The notes under the pieces are model-generated. The model saw only the letters and a list, made by a program, of their open reading frames with translations. It was not told where the DNA came from and made no database searches. A stretch of DNA of 64,000 bases from Methylotenera oryzisoli_B (GTDB taxonomy: Bacteria; Pseudomonadota; Gammaproteobacteria; Burkholderiales; Methylophilaceae): positions 744,001 through 808,000 of the forward strand of contig OZ277031.1 in the NCBI GenBank assembly GCA_965613685.1, in the 5' to 3' direction. This document shows, in pieces, positions 1-8,642 of the stretch. How positions within the stretch are numbered: the stretch's first letter is position 1; each line of letters begins with the position of its first letter. A program made the position numbers and the translations under genes.

Positions 1-432
1 GGTAGAGCCGCACACATACACTTGCTCGGCCGGCACCCCCACTAAGGCGGCGGTCCACGCGCTGCCGCGATCCGGGTCTTGCAGCATCTGAATTTCGTCT
101 ATGACCGCCACCGCCACTTTTTTGTTGGGGTTCATCATTTCTATGGTGGAGGCAGTGTGCTTGGCGCCAGGCATGAGCACGCGTTCTTCACCGGTGATTA
201 AATTGCAAGGCACGCCTGCGGCCACCAATCGATCGCGAATTTCCATGGCCAATAAGCGTAAAGGGGCGAGGTAGACACCGGACTGGGCTTGCTGTAACGC
301 CAATAATGCCTGGTGTGTTTTGCCGGAATTGGTTGGCCCTAAATAGAAGTGATGGTGGCGTTTAATGCGCCTGGCATGGGGGAAGCTGGCCAGGTAGGAA
401 TTTTCCGCTAGGGCTGGATTTAATGCATGCAT
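1..432 (-). CDS. SUV3-like superfamily II RNA/DNA helicase, N-terminal part (runs off the left edge)
   Basis: Only the first 144 codons are in the window; the gene continues past position 1. Reading leftward from an ATG at 432, the protein starts MHALNPALAENSYLAS and soon shows a Walker A box, GPTNSGKTH (about residues 29-37), and a Walker B/DEAD-like box, VIDEIQML (about residues 118-125). GPTNSGKT together with DEIQ is characteristic of the SUV3/mitochondrial-degradosome helicase family, which unwinds RNA and is known in bacteria as an uncharacterised helicase. It is divergent from mutL with only 43 bp between the starts, so the two promoters must overlap. Family assignment is strong; cellular role and full domain content cannot be judged from this fragment. 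Confidence 0.8.
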   Translation of the reverse strand, partial: MHALNPALAENSYLASFPHARRIKRHHHFYLGPTNSGKTHQALLALQQAQSGVYLAPLRLLAMEIRDRLVAAGVPCNLITGEERVLMPGAKHTASTIEMMNPNKKVAVAVIDEIQMLQDPDRGSAWTAALVGVPAEQVYVCGST

Positions 433-475
433 AGGCTAAAGAATTTAGCTTAAAACAGGTAAAATAGCCACCACT

Positions 476-2293
476 ATGCGCATTCGACTGTTACCCGATC
501 AATTGATTAGCCAAATCGCCGCTGGCGAAGTGGTGGAGCGGCCGGCCTCGGCTTTAAAGGAATTGCTGGAGAACAGCTTGGATGCAGTCAGTAGCGATAT
601 CCAAGTGGCCTTGTTAGAGGGTGGCGTCAAACAAATGCGCGTCATGGACAACGGCTTGGGCATAGCCGAAGACGACTTGGCCATGGCCTTGACCCGTCAC
701 GCCACCAGTAAGATTGCCAGCCTAGACGATTTGGAAGCGGTCGCCAGTTTGGGTTTCCGCGGCGAAGCCTTGGCCAGCATAGCGTCGGTGTCACGCACGC
801 ACATTGTCAGCCGCCGTGCCGATGCGGGCCATGCTTGGCGCATCCAATCCGATGGCAGCCAAATTTCATCCATAGCACCGGCCGCCCTAGACGCTGGCAC
901 GGTGATAGAAGTGAACGATTTGTATTTCAATACGCCGGCGCGCCGTAAGTTTTTAAAAACCGAGGGCACCGAGTTTGCCCATTGTGAAGCCGCATTTAAT
1001 CGCATTGCGCTATCGCGCCCGGACGTGAGTTTTATGTTGCAGCATAACGGCAGGGCCTTATGCCGCTACCCGGCGAGCGAACCGACTAAGCGTTTTGGCG
1101 ATATTTTAGGCGCCACCTTTAGTGCAGAATCGATTGCTATTGATGAATCGGCAGCGGGCCTGCGTCTATGGGGCGTCACGGCTAAACCGACCTTTAATCG
1201 GCATAAAAGCGATTGCCAATACGTCTACGTCAACGGCCGCTTTGTGCGCGATAAACTCATTAGCCACGCCATACGCCAAGCCTACCAAGACGTGTTGCAC
1301 CACGATAGGCACCCGGCATTTGTCTTGTTTGTCGAGTTGGACGCCAGTTTGGTTGACGTCAATGTGCACCCAAGTAAAACCGAAGTGCGTTTTAGAGACA
1401 GCCAAGCGCTACACCGTTTTATTTTTCACGCCTTGCACAAAGCCTTGGCCAGCCCAACCGGGGTGTCCAATGCGGCTAGCGCTACCCAGGCTGCATACAA
1501 CCCATTTTCGTCTGCCAGCACTAGGCCATATCCTATTGAGCAAACGCAGATTGATTTAAGCCTGCAGCAAACGCCGGATTTTTATGGGCGTTTATTTGGC
1601 GCCAAAGAACAGCCAATGAACAACGCAAGTGCTGCCCTGCAAGCCAATAGGGACGGGCATGCTGGCGATGCTGCCACAGACGAGCGCGCACACGATGCGC
1701 ACCCGCTTGGTTTTGCCGTGGCGCAAATTCACGGCATTTATGTTTTGGCGCAAAATGCCTTGGGTTTGGTGGTGGTGGACATGCACGCGGCGCACGAGCG
1801 CATTATGTACGAACGGCTAAAAAACGCATTGGATCAGCAGGCCGTGGCCATGCAGCCTTTGCTGATACCCGTCAGTTTTAGCGCAGATAAATTGGAGGTG
1901 GCGACCGTGCAAGAAGCCTTGGCTAGCCTTGATGGCGAGTTGCAGCAATTGGGCTTTGATTTAGCGGTGCTGTCGCCCACCACTTTGGTGGTGCGCGCTG
2001 TCCCTAGCATGCTGCAAAATGCCGATGCCGTTAGTCTGGCTAGAGATGTCTTACGCGATCTGCGCGAGTTTGGCGCCAGCCGTGCTTTAACCGAACGCCG
2101 CAATGAGTTGTTAGGCACCATGGCCTGCCATGCAGCGGTGCGGGCGAATCGTAGCCTAAGCCTAACGGAAATGAATGCCTTGTTACGCGACATGGAGGCG
2201 ACCGAACGCAGTGGTTTATGCAATCACGGTCGACCAACCTGGTTTCAAGTCGGCATAGCCGATTTGGATAAAATGTTCATGCGCGGTAAATAA
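476..2293 (+). CDS. mutL: DNA mismatch repair protein MutL
   Basis: MutL couples MutS mismatch recognition to strand incision and excision. The N-terminal GHKL ATPase is clear: GEVVERPASALKELLENSLDA, then DNGLGI and GFRGEALASI. A variable linker covers about residues 330-410, followed by the C-terminal dimerisation domain. That domain carries DMHAAHERIMYE (about residues 434-445), which fits the DxHAx2Ex4E endonuclease motif, plus ACHAAVRAN and CNHGRPTW, the other metal-site segments of nicking MutLs. The protein therefore looks like an endonuclease-type MutL, unlike E. coli MutL. Length (605 aa) is normal. It is followed after 6 bp by miaA, as in many proteobacteria. No strong ribosome binding site precedes the ATG. 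Confidence 0.97.
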   Translation: MRIRLLPDQLISQIAAGEVVERPASALKELLENSLDAVSSDIQVALLEGGVKQMRVMDNGLGIAEDDLAMALTRHATSKIASLDDLEAVASLGFRGEALASIASVSRTHIVSRRADAGHAWRIQSDGSQISSIAPAALDAGTVIEVNDLYFNTPARRKFLKTEGTEFAHCEAAFNRIALSRPDVSFMLQHNGRALCRYPASEPTKRFGDILGATFSAESIAIDESAAGLRLWGVTAKPTFNRHKSDCQYVYVNGRFVRDKLISHAIRQAYQDVLHHDRHPAFVLFVELDASLVDVNVHPSKTEVRFRDSQALHRFIFHALHKALASPTGVSNAASATQAAYNPFSSASTRPYPIEQTQIDLSLQQTPDFYGRLFGAKEQPMNNASAALQANRDGHAGDAATDERAHDAHPLGFAVAQIHGIYVLAQNALGLVVVDMHAAHERIMYERLKNALDQQAVAMQPLLIPVSFSADKLEVATVQEALASLDGELQQLGFDLAVLSPTTLVVRAVPSMLQNADAVSLARDVLRDLREFGASRALTERRNELLGTMACHAAVRANRSLSLTEMNALLRDMEATERSGLCNHGRPTWFQVGIADLDKMFMRGK

Positions 2294-2299
2294 GCCGAG

Positions 2300-3244
2300 A
2301 TGCCATTAGCCCCAGCCATATTCTTAATGGGCCCAACTGCCAGCGGCAAGACCGGGGCCGCGGTGGCCTTAGCCGCCACCTTGCCGGTGGAGATCATCAG
2401 TGTTGATTCCGCCTTGGTCTACCGTGACATGGACATAGGCACGGCCAAGCCGGATGCAGCCACCTTGCAGCAGGCGCCGCACCACCTGATTAATCTGATT
2501 CCACCTACGCAAGCTTATACGGCCGCTAACTTTCGTCAAGATGCCTTAGGCTTGATGGCTGACATCAGCGCGCGCGGGCGCATCCCTTTGTTGGTCGGCG
2601 GCACCATGCTGTATTTCAAAGCGCTGGAGCAGGGCATGAGTGGCTTGCCGGAGGCGGATGCGCAGGTGCGCATGGGCTTGGATGCGGAAGCGGCGGCCAT
2701 AGGCTGGCCGGCCATGCATGCAAAATTAGCTGGCGTGGACGCCTTAACGGCTGCGCGCTTAGCACCCAATGACAGTCAACGCATACAGCGCGCATTGGAG
2801 GTGCACGCCATTAGCGGCCGTCGCCTGTCTGATCTGATTGCGGAGCAAAGCAGCCAGGTGCTGCCATATCAGGTCTTGAAGGTAGCCTTGTTGCCCAGCG
2901 ATCGTCAGCTGCTGCATGAGCGCATCGCCATGCGTTTCGAGCAGATGTTGGCAGCCGGCTTGGTGGACGAGGTGCGGGCATTGTTGATTAAATACCCGGT
3001 GTTGACAGCCGAATCGACCGCCATGCGCTGCGTTGGTTACCGTCAGACCTTGCACTATTTAGCCGGTGAAATCGGCTTGGAAGAACTGCGTGAGCGCGGG
3101 ATTTTCGCCACCCGCCAATTGGCTAAAAGGCAGCTCACCTGGTTGCGTAGCATGCCGCAGGTGCGGGTCTTGGATTGCCTACAAAGCGGTATAAATGAGC
3201 TGGTTTTTAATGAGGTTAATCAGTTCATTAAAAATAATAGTTAA
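2300..3244 (+). CDS. miaA: tRNA dimethylallyltransferase MiaA
   Basis: Transfers a dimethylallyl group from DMAPP to the exocyclic amine of A37 in tRNAs reading codons that begin with U. The P-loop GPTASGKT lies at about residues 11-18, followed by the substrate segments SVDSALVYRDMDIGTAKP and HHLINLI. The tail contains the conserved RCVGYRQ and ATRQLAKRQLTWLR segments. At 314 aa it is full length. It begins 6 bp after the mutL stop, so mutL-miaA is one transcription unit. It ends only 13 bp before the end of the convergent dapC gene, with no room for a separate terminator. Confidence 0.97.
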   Translation: MPLAPAIFLMGPTASGKTGAAVALAATLPVEIISVDSALVYRDMDIGTAKPDAATLQQAPHHLINLIPPTQAYTAANFRQDALGLMADISARGRIPLLVGGTMLYFKALEQGMSGLPEADAQVRMGLDAEAAAIGWPAMHAKLAGVDALTAARLAPNDSQRIQRALEVHAISGRRLSDLIAEQSSQVLPYQVLKVALLPSDRQLLHERIAMRFEQMLAAGLVDEVRALLIKYPVLTAESTAMRCVGYRQTLHYLAGEIGLEELRERGIFATRQLAKRQLTWLRSMPQVRVLDCLQSGINELVFNEVNQFIKNNS

Positions 3245-3257
3245 TGTAGTTTGTTAA

Positions 3258-4463
3258 CTATTTGCAGGCCATCTTGATACGCTTGGCTGCTTCTAAGCAT
3301 TCATCCAAACTCGCCACCAAGGCCAATCGGACAAAGTGCTCACCTGGATTAATGCCGTGCGCTTGTCTGGCTAGGTAACTGCCCGGCAACACCGTCACAT
3401 TAAAATCACGGTATAGCCTTAAGGCAAATGCACTATCGCTTACGGGCTTGCCGGAATGAGGTTTAATCTTGCACCACAAATAAAAGGCGGCATCGGGCAA
3501 ACTCGCTTCCATTACTTCGCTTAATAGGGGCGTTACCGCCGCAAACTTTTCAGCATACAGGCGGCGATTTTCAATGACGTGCTGCTCGTCGTTCCACGCT
3601 GCCATGCTGGCGGCCTGCACGGCAGGATTCATGGCGCAACCATGGTAGGTGCGGTACAGCGCAAATTTTTCTATGATGACGGCATCCCCCGCGACAAAAC
3701 CGGAGCGCATACCCGGTACATTGGAGCGCTTGGATAAAGAGCTGAACACCACTAGGTTTTTGTAATCACGATTGAGTAATCGTGCAGCTTGCAAGGCGCC
3801 TAAGGGCGGCTTGCTTTCATCGAAATAGATCTCCGAGTAGCATTCGTCGGCGGCAATGACAAAGCCGTATTGATCGGATAAATCAAACACCGTTTGCCAT
3901 TGTGCCAAGGACATCACCTTGCCGGATGGGTTGCCAGGGCTGCATACGTAGACCAATTGCGTGCGTTTCAAAACCTCGCTGGGCACGCTGGCAAAATCCA
4001 TGGCATGCTGATTTTCCGGCAAAGTATTTAAAAAGTAGGGTTCGGCACCGGCTAAAAAGGCCGCGCCTTCGTATATTTGATAAAACGGATTGGGAGAAAT
4101 CACCAGCGGCTTGATAGCGCTGCTGCTGTCTATGATGACTTGCGCGAAAGCAAACAAGGCTTCGCGACTGCCGGTAACAGGCAGTATCTCCGTTTCAAGG
4201 TTAAGCATGGGGATGCCGTAACGACGACTTAACCAGTTGGCTATGGCCTCACGCAGGGCCGGGCTACCCAATGTTGTCGGGTAAGTGGCCAAGCCGGCCA
4301 AATTGTCCACTAAAGCCTGTTTAATCAAAGGCGGCGTAGCGTGCTTGGGTTCGCCTATGGATAAGTTAATCGGGCTGTAGGCGGGATTGGCCGTGGTGCC
4401 CTTGAATAAATCGCGTAGACGCTGAAAAGGGTAGGCTTGCAGTAAGTTTAGGTTGGCATTCAT
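3258..4463 (-). CDS. dapC: Succinyldiaminopimelate transaminase DapC (class I/II PLP aminotransferase)
   Basis: Likely converts N-succinyl-L-2-amino-6-oxopimelate to N-succinyl-LL-diaminopimelate in lysine and peptidoglycan precursor synthesis. It is a fold-type I PLP aminotransferase: it has the NPFYQIYEG segment, the CSPGNPSGKV signature, the pyridine-binding AADECYSEIY and the Schiff-base lysine in SSLSKRSNVPGMRSGF. The start MNANLNLLQAYPFQRL is typical of DapC; an in-frame upstream extension to 4595 would add 44 non-conserved residues and run into the divergent EamA gene, so I rejected it. No other dap genes are nearby, so the exact substrate rests on family resemblance alone. Confidence 0.88.
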   Translation of the reverse strand: MNANLNLLQAYPFQRLRDLFKGTTANPAYSPINLSIGEPKHATPPLIKQALVDNLAGLATYPTTLGSPALREAIANWLSRRYGIPMLNLETEILPVTGSREALFAFAQVIIDSSSAIKPLVISPNPFYQIYEGAAFLAGAEPYFLNTLPENQHAMDFASVPSEVLKRTQLVYVCSPGNPSGKVMSLAQWQTVFDLSDQYGFVIAADECYSEIYFDESKPPLGALQAARLLNRDYKNLVVFSSLSKRSNVPGMRSGFVAGDAVIIEKFALYRTYHGCAMNPAVQAASMAAWNDEQHVIENRRLYAEKFAAVTPLLSEVMEASLPDAAFYLWCKIKPHSGKPVSDSAFALRLYRDFNVTVLPGSYLARQAHGINPGEHFVRLALVASLDECLEAAKRIKMACK

Positions 4464-4559
4464 GGCCGATATTGTAATATACGTGGCGCACATTCCATAG
4501 CCCTTAGCACGCATTGCTGTTAGCATCGAGTGCCACTGCAACATATGAAGAAAGAAGCC

Positions 4560-5459
4560 ATGCCCAGCCATCAACAAACAGCGCAGCCCGCCCAAGATAG
4601 CCGTTACCTAGCCGTATCCGGTTTGCTATTTGGTGCCGTGTGCTGGGGCATCATTTGGTACCCGTATCGGCTCATGGCTGACATGGGGGTATCGGGCGTG
4701 GCCTCCAGCTTTTACACCTATGCCATCACCGTGCTGTTGGCCAGCCTGTATTTTGCTAAACATTGGCGCGGTCTATTTAAGCAACCTTTTAGCATCGTTT
4801 ACCTGGCATTGGTGGCCGGTTGGACCAATCTGGCTTACGTGTTGGCGGTAATAGATGGCGAGGTCATGCGCGTGATGCTGCTGTTTTATTTGTCGCCTTT
4901 GTGGACCTTGATATTGGCGCACTTTTATTTGAAAGAAAAGACCCCTACAAGCGGCTACCTAGCCATCGTCATCTCCTTGCTGGGCGCCTTCATTATGCTC
5001 TATGACCCCGCGCTTAGTCCCTGGCCATTGCCCAGAAACCAAGCCGAATGGTTAGCCTTGTCTTCCGGCATAGGCTTTTCCTTAACCAATGTGCTGACGC
5101 GTCAAGCCCGTGACTTGAGTTTGCAGGCAAAATCGTTCGCAGTGTGGTTGGGGGTGTTGCTGGTCAGTTTGCTGTTTATCCCGTTTAGCGCCGCACCATG
5201 GCCTAGCCCATACTTTTTTAGCAACAGTCAATGGTTGGTGATGGGGATGATAGCCATGTTGCTCTTGGCGGCGACCGTGTTGGTGCAATACGGCGTCACT
5301 AGGTTGCCGGCGACCCGCGCATCGGTGGTGTTTTTGTTTGAGTTGGTGGTGGCCGCCATCGCCTCCTATTATTTGGCCAACGAGAGCATGGCGCTCAATG
5401 AATGGCTGGGCGGCAGTTTGATTGTACTGGCTGCGCTGTTTGCGGCTAAATCGGCTTAA
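4560..5459 (+). CDS. EamA/DMT-family transporter (10-TM drug/metabolite exporter)
   Basis: Inner-membrane transporter with two EamA halves. Hydrophobic segments run throughout, from YLAVSGLLFGAVCWG near the N-terminus to GGSLIVLAALFAAKS at the C-terminus. The second half has RASVVFLFELVVAA followed by LNEWLGGSLI, the usual end of EamA proteins. The substrate is unknown. Three starts are possible: GTG 4530, ATG 4545 and ATG 4560. I chose 4560 because an A/G-rich stretch, GAAGAAAGAAG, sits just upstream and the extra residues are not hydrophobic or conserved. It is divergent from dapC, and its stop overlaps the stop of the convergent OGT-like gene. Confidence 0.85.
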   Translation: MPSHQQTAQPAQDSRYLAVSGLLFGAVCWGIIWYPYRLMADMGVSGVASSFYTYAITVLLASLYFAKHWRGLFKQPFSIVYLALVAGWTNLAYVLAVIDGEVMRVMLLFYLSPLWTLILAHFYLKEKTPTSGYLAIVISLLGAFIMLYDPALSPWPLPRNQAEWLALSSGIGFSLTNVLTRQARDLSLQAKSFAVWLGVLLVSLLFIPFSAAPWPSPYFFSNSQWLVMGMIAMLLLAATVLVQYGVTRLPATRASVVFLFELVVAAIASYYLANESMALNEWLGGSLIVLAALFAAKSA

Positions 5460-7387
5460 TTGCTCGCCGTCCCATCCTGCCACATATTTTGGTATTGCTG
5501 CTCTAGGCCGCGAGCAAAGTCAGCCGGACTAAATAATGCGCTCGTCGTTCGCAGCTTTTGCAGGCGCTGTTTAATCGCCAATAAAGCCTCAGGGTTGCTC
5601 GCGTAATAGCTTGCGCGGCTTTCGTAGTCCGCCAAGTTGTCCGTGACCATTTCTTTTAAGCCCAGTGCCTGCAACAAACTGCCGGCCACGCGGGCGGAAA
5701 AGGTGTTGCCTACACAGCTTAACACCGGCAAGCCCATCCATAAGGCATCGCTGCAGGTGGTATGGGCGTTATAGGGCAGGGTGTCTAAAAATAAATCGGC
5801 ATGCACGTGCCTGGCCAGGTGCTCGGCTATCGGCAAGCGAGGCGCAAATACCAATCTGTCTGCTGACACACCTTGCGCCATTGCCGCATTCATTAAGTTT
5901 TGCTTGGCCCAGGGGTTGCATTCCAGCAACCACAGCACACTATGGCCTTGCGTTTTTAATAAGCGCATCCACACGCTAAACAGCTCGGCGCTGATCTTGA
6001 ATGTTTGGTTGAAGCAGCAGTAAACAAAAGCACCTTCTGGCAGCTGGCAACTGGCTCTGGTGGGCGCGTCGGCCAATGGACGTTGGCTATCGTTGGCTTG
6101 GTAACAGGGTAGTAGGGCTAATTTTTCTGCGTAATCTTGCGCGCTAGCGGCGGGGGTGATGAAGGCGTCGCTGATTAAGTAGTCAAACAAGGGCCGTTTA
6201 TGGCCGTTTGCAAAACTGGCATGGCCCATGCTGCCGGGAAAGCCCAACCAATTGACGTGGATGATTGCCGGCTTTAAGGCGACGATGCCGCTGCGGCTGG
6301 TTTGCGTGTAGCCGCTTAAATCCACCAGTATGTTTATGGCGTGGTCGTTAATTTTTTTAGCCGCCTCTGTTTCGGATAAAGCTTGGATATCGTGAAACTG
6401 ATCGAAGGCTTTTTCTAGCCTTAATCTGGCCGGGGATAGGTCGTTTTTACCGTACGAGTAAGCGTAAATTTCATAAGCCGATCGGTCGTGCTGCTCGATC
6501 AGTTCGGTGATTAAAAAGGCTAAGGGATGCAATCTAAAATCGGCGGACAAATAGCCTATTTTCAGCTTGCGTTTACTTGCTCGGTCATGACCATGTTGGT
6601 AATTAAACGAGGACGGCGTGTTTTGCGCCAACAAGCGGCCAAAGCGCTGTGCCACCCATAAATCCGCGCAACGTAACTGCTCGACTGCTGTGGTGCCTGG
6701 CATGGCTAAGAAGGCGAACGGCGATATTTGCGCGCGTGGGTCGGTGGCTAAGGCATGGCGTATTGCTGCAATCTGCTCAGGCAAGCCGTGCCAATCGCAA
6801 ACATGCTGTTTTTGATGCACCAGGTGCACTTTGGCATGATGCAGTTGCGGATTGAGGCTGAGCGCGTGTTGGTAGCTCGCTATGGCTAAATCAAGTTGGC
6901 CTAACTCACGCTGCACGTTGCCTAGATTATTATGCGTGTCGGCATCATTGGGGTCGAATTGCAGTGCCGCTTGGTAATGCTGGGCGGCGTCCTGCGGTTG
7001 GCCAAGTTCACGTTTGGCATTGGCTAAATTGTAGTGCAGGGCCGCCTTGTCCATGGCGTCTTGGGGCTGCAGGCTCAATGCTTCATTGAAGCACTCTGCG
7101 GCCTGGCGGTATTGGCCTTCTGCATGCGCCTGATTACCGCCTAGCATTAGGCAATGGCCTAGTGCTAAGCGGCTTTGATCGTTAGGACCGTGGCTGTGCA
7201 ACAACCGGCGGTAGCAGGCTGCGGCATCGACTATGCGCTGGCTTTGGTAGCATAGGATGGCCAACAACTGCAATGCGTCATGGTGATCGGCTTGCTGGTT
7301 TAGCAGGGCTTGCAGCTTAGCTTCAGCGGCTTGCGGCTGACCGGCTTGATAAAGCGTTAGGGCTTGCGCGTATAGGGTGTTGGCCAT
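5456..7387 (-). CDS. TPR-containing O-GlcNAc-transferase-like glycosyltransferase (GT41-type)
   Basis: A soluble 643-aa protein with no signal peptide. Residues about 1-200 are tandem tetratricopeptide repeats (for example ALSLQPQDAMDKAALHYNLA and AIASYQHALSLNPQ). The rest matches the catalytic region of O-linked GlcNAc transferases: KIGYLSADFRLHPLAFL contains the DFRxHP histidine, ILVDLSGYTQ and NWLGFPGSMG follow, and CFNQTFKIS carries the lysine of the nucleotide-sugar site. Bacterial members of this family glycosylate Ser/Thr of proteins such as flagellins or adhesins, but targets are mostly unknown. It starts 9 bp after mnmC and is probably the last gene of the ycaO-mnmD-mnmC unit. No flagellar or adhesin gene is in the window. 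Confidence 0.85.
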   Translation of the reverse strand: MANTLYAQALTLYQAGQPQAAEAKLQALLNQQADHHDALQLLAILCYQSQRIVDAAACYRRLLHSHGPNDQSRLALGHCLMLGGNQAHAEGQYRQAAECFNEALSLQPQDAMDKAALHYNLANAKRELGQPQDAAQHYQAALQFDPNDADTHNNLGNVQRELGQLDLAIASYQHALSLNPQLHHAKVHLVHQKQHVCDWHGLPEQIAAIRHALATDPRAQISPFAFLAMPGTTAVEQLRCADLWVAQRFGRLLAQNTPSSFNYQHGHDRASKRKLKIGYLSADFRLHPLAFLITELIEQHDRSAYEIYAYSYGKNDLSPARLRLEKAFDQFHDIQALSETEAAKKINDHAINILVDLSGYTQTSRSGIVALKPAIIHVNWLGFPGSMGHASFANGHKRPLFDYLISDAFITPAASAQDYAEKLALLPCYQANDSQRPLADAPTRASCQLPEGAFVYCCFNQTFKISAELFSVWMRLLKTQGHSVLWLLECNPWAKQNLMNAAMAQGVSADRLVFAPRLPIAEHLARHVHADLFLDTLPYNAHTTCSDALWMGLPVLSCVGNTFSARVAGSLLQALGLKEMVTDNLADYESRASYYASNPEALLAIKQRLQKLRTTSALFSPADFARGLEQQYQNMWQDGTASN

Positions 7388-7396
7388 GCTTTAATT

Positions 7397-8626
7397 TTAA
7401 CCTAAAGTCGGTTTTATGCCACTTGCGGCGAAGGCAGGCAGGCTGCGAGCCAGTTTTTTTAAACCTAATTTACGCAATAAGAAACGATTGGGGTTGATTA
7501 AGTTCAGCATGGTTGGGTTAATTGCTGGGTTTTCTTGGCAAATTAAGCTGGCCAGTATCTCGCCGCAATAGGGCGCACTGGTAAACCCTCGGCTACCGTG
7601 GGCTAAATTGACATACAGTCCATCAGTTCGGGGCAGTGAGGATGGCTTGGCATTCGGCCTTGGTGGGGCTGCCATTATGGCGGCATGATCTAATAATTCC
7701 CCCACTAAAGGGAAGTAGTCGGCGCTGGTGCAACGAAAAGACACGCGACCGCCCGCTATGCTGTTTTTTAGGCTGTCGTGTAATGCCGGGGAATAGCTGT
7801 TTAATTTGTTTAAATTAGCCTGGTGATCGTATTCGTCTATGGCGAGCGACTGGTCTGATGAAAAGCTGGCGCCTAGCGTATGCACGCCTTGCTCGGCAGG
7901 GCTTAAGTAGCCGTCACTGCAAACAATGCTGCGCAATGCCAAGCTGACTTCGCTGGCTTTGACCAGACTAAGCTGCCCGCGTACCGATAGCGTTTTTAGC
8001 TGCAGGCTCATGCCTAGGTCTTCGGCCTGATTGGCATTAGCCAGGATGACGGCGTCGGCTTTTTCTAGGCACAGTTCGCCTGCGTAAATTTCAAATAGCC
8101 CATTATTTTTCAATACTTTATTGGGATTGGTTGATGTTTTTACACTGATGTTTGGATGCGTGATTAATGCGCGGCATAGGGCTGCCGGATTTAGCCAAGC
8201 CGCGTTGGCAAAGTATAAGGCCGGATGAGGCAGCGCCAAACCAGCTTGCTGACTGGCTTGCGCTGGGTCAAGTAATTGCACGTGTTGGGCTGCTTCTTTC
8301 CACGACAGTACTTTTTGTAATCTGGCTAATTCGCGGTCATTAAAGCCCAATTGCAGCATGCCGCAGGCATGAAAATCCTTGACCGGCAACTGCAGTTTGT
8401 TAATCAACTCCAAGCTGTATAAATAGCCAGCCAAGGCAAACTGACTGGTGCTGTCGTCACCGCTTAAGCGTGGGTAGAGCATGGCTTGTGGGTTACCAGA
8501 GGCTTCCATAGCAATGTCCTCATGCCGTTCAATTAGGCTAACCTTGACGCCACGTTGGGCTAGGGCATAAGCGCTGCTGCAGCCGGCTATGCCAGCCCCA
8601 ATCACTATGACGCTTTTAGGCGGCAT
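7397..8626 (-). CDS. mnmC: FAD-dependent cmnm5s2U34-tRNA oxidoreductase (MnmC C-terminal activity as a separate protein)
   Basis: Removes the carboxymethyl group from cmnm5(s2)U34 to give nm5(s2)U34 in tRNA. The N-terminus has a dinucleotide-binding GAGIAGCSSAYALAQRG, then GNPQAMLYPRLS, a hallmark of MnmC C-domains. The C-terminal part has GSRGFTSAPYCGEILA, the FAD-contact segment. At 409 aa it corresponds to the C-terminal half of E. coli MnmC. Here it is a separate gene with its own start (ATG 8626) and its own ribosome binding site (AGGGG about 6 nt upstream), 16 bp after the mnmD stop and in a different frame. Confidence 0.92.
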   Translation of the reverse strand: MPPKSVIVIGAGIAGCSSAYALAQRGVKVSLIERHEDIAMEASGNPQAMLYPRLSGDDSTSQFALAGYLYSLELINKLQLPVKDFHACGMLQLGFNDRELARLQKVLSWKEAAQHVQLLDPAQASQQAGLALPHPALYFANAAWLNPAALCRALITHPNISVKTSTNPNKVLKNNGLFEIYAGELCLEKADAVILANANQAEDLGMSLQLKTLSVRGQLSLVKASEVSLALRSIVCSDGYLSPAEQGVHTLGASFSSDQSLAIDEYDHQANLNKLNSYSPALHDSLKNSIAGGRVSFRCTSADYFPLVGELLDHAAIMAAPPRPNAKPSSLPRTDGLYVNLAHGSRGFTSAPYCGEILASLICQENPAINPTMLNLINPNRFLLRKLGLKKLARSLPAFAASGIKPTLG

Positions 8627-8642
8627 GGCTTGCCCCTACATA

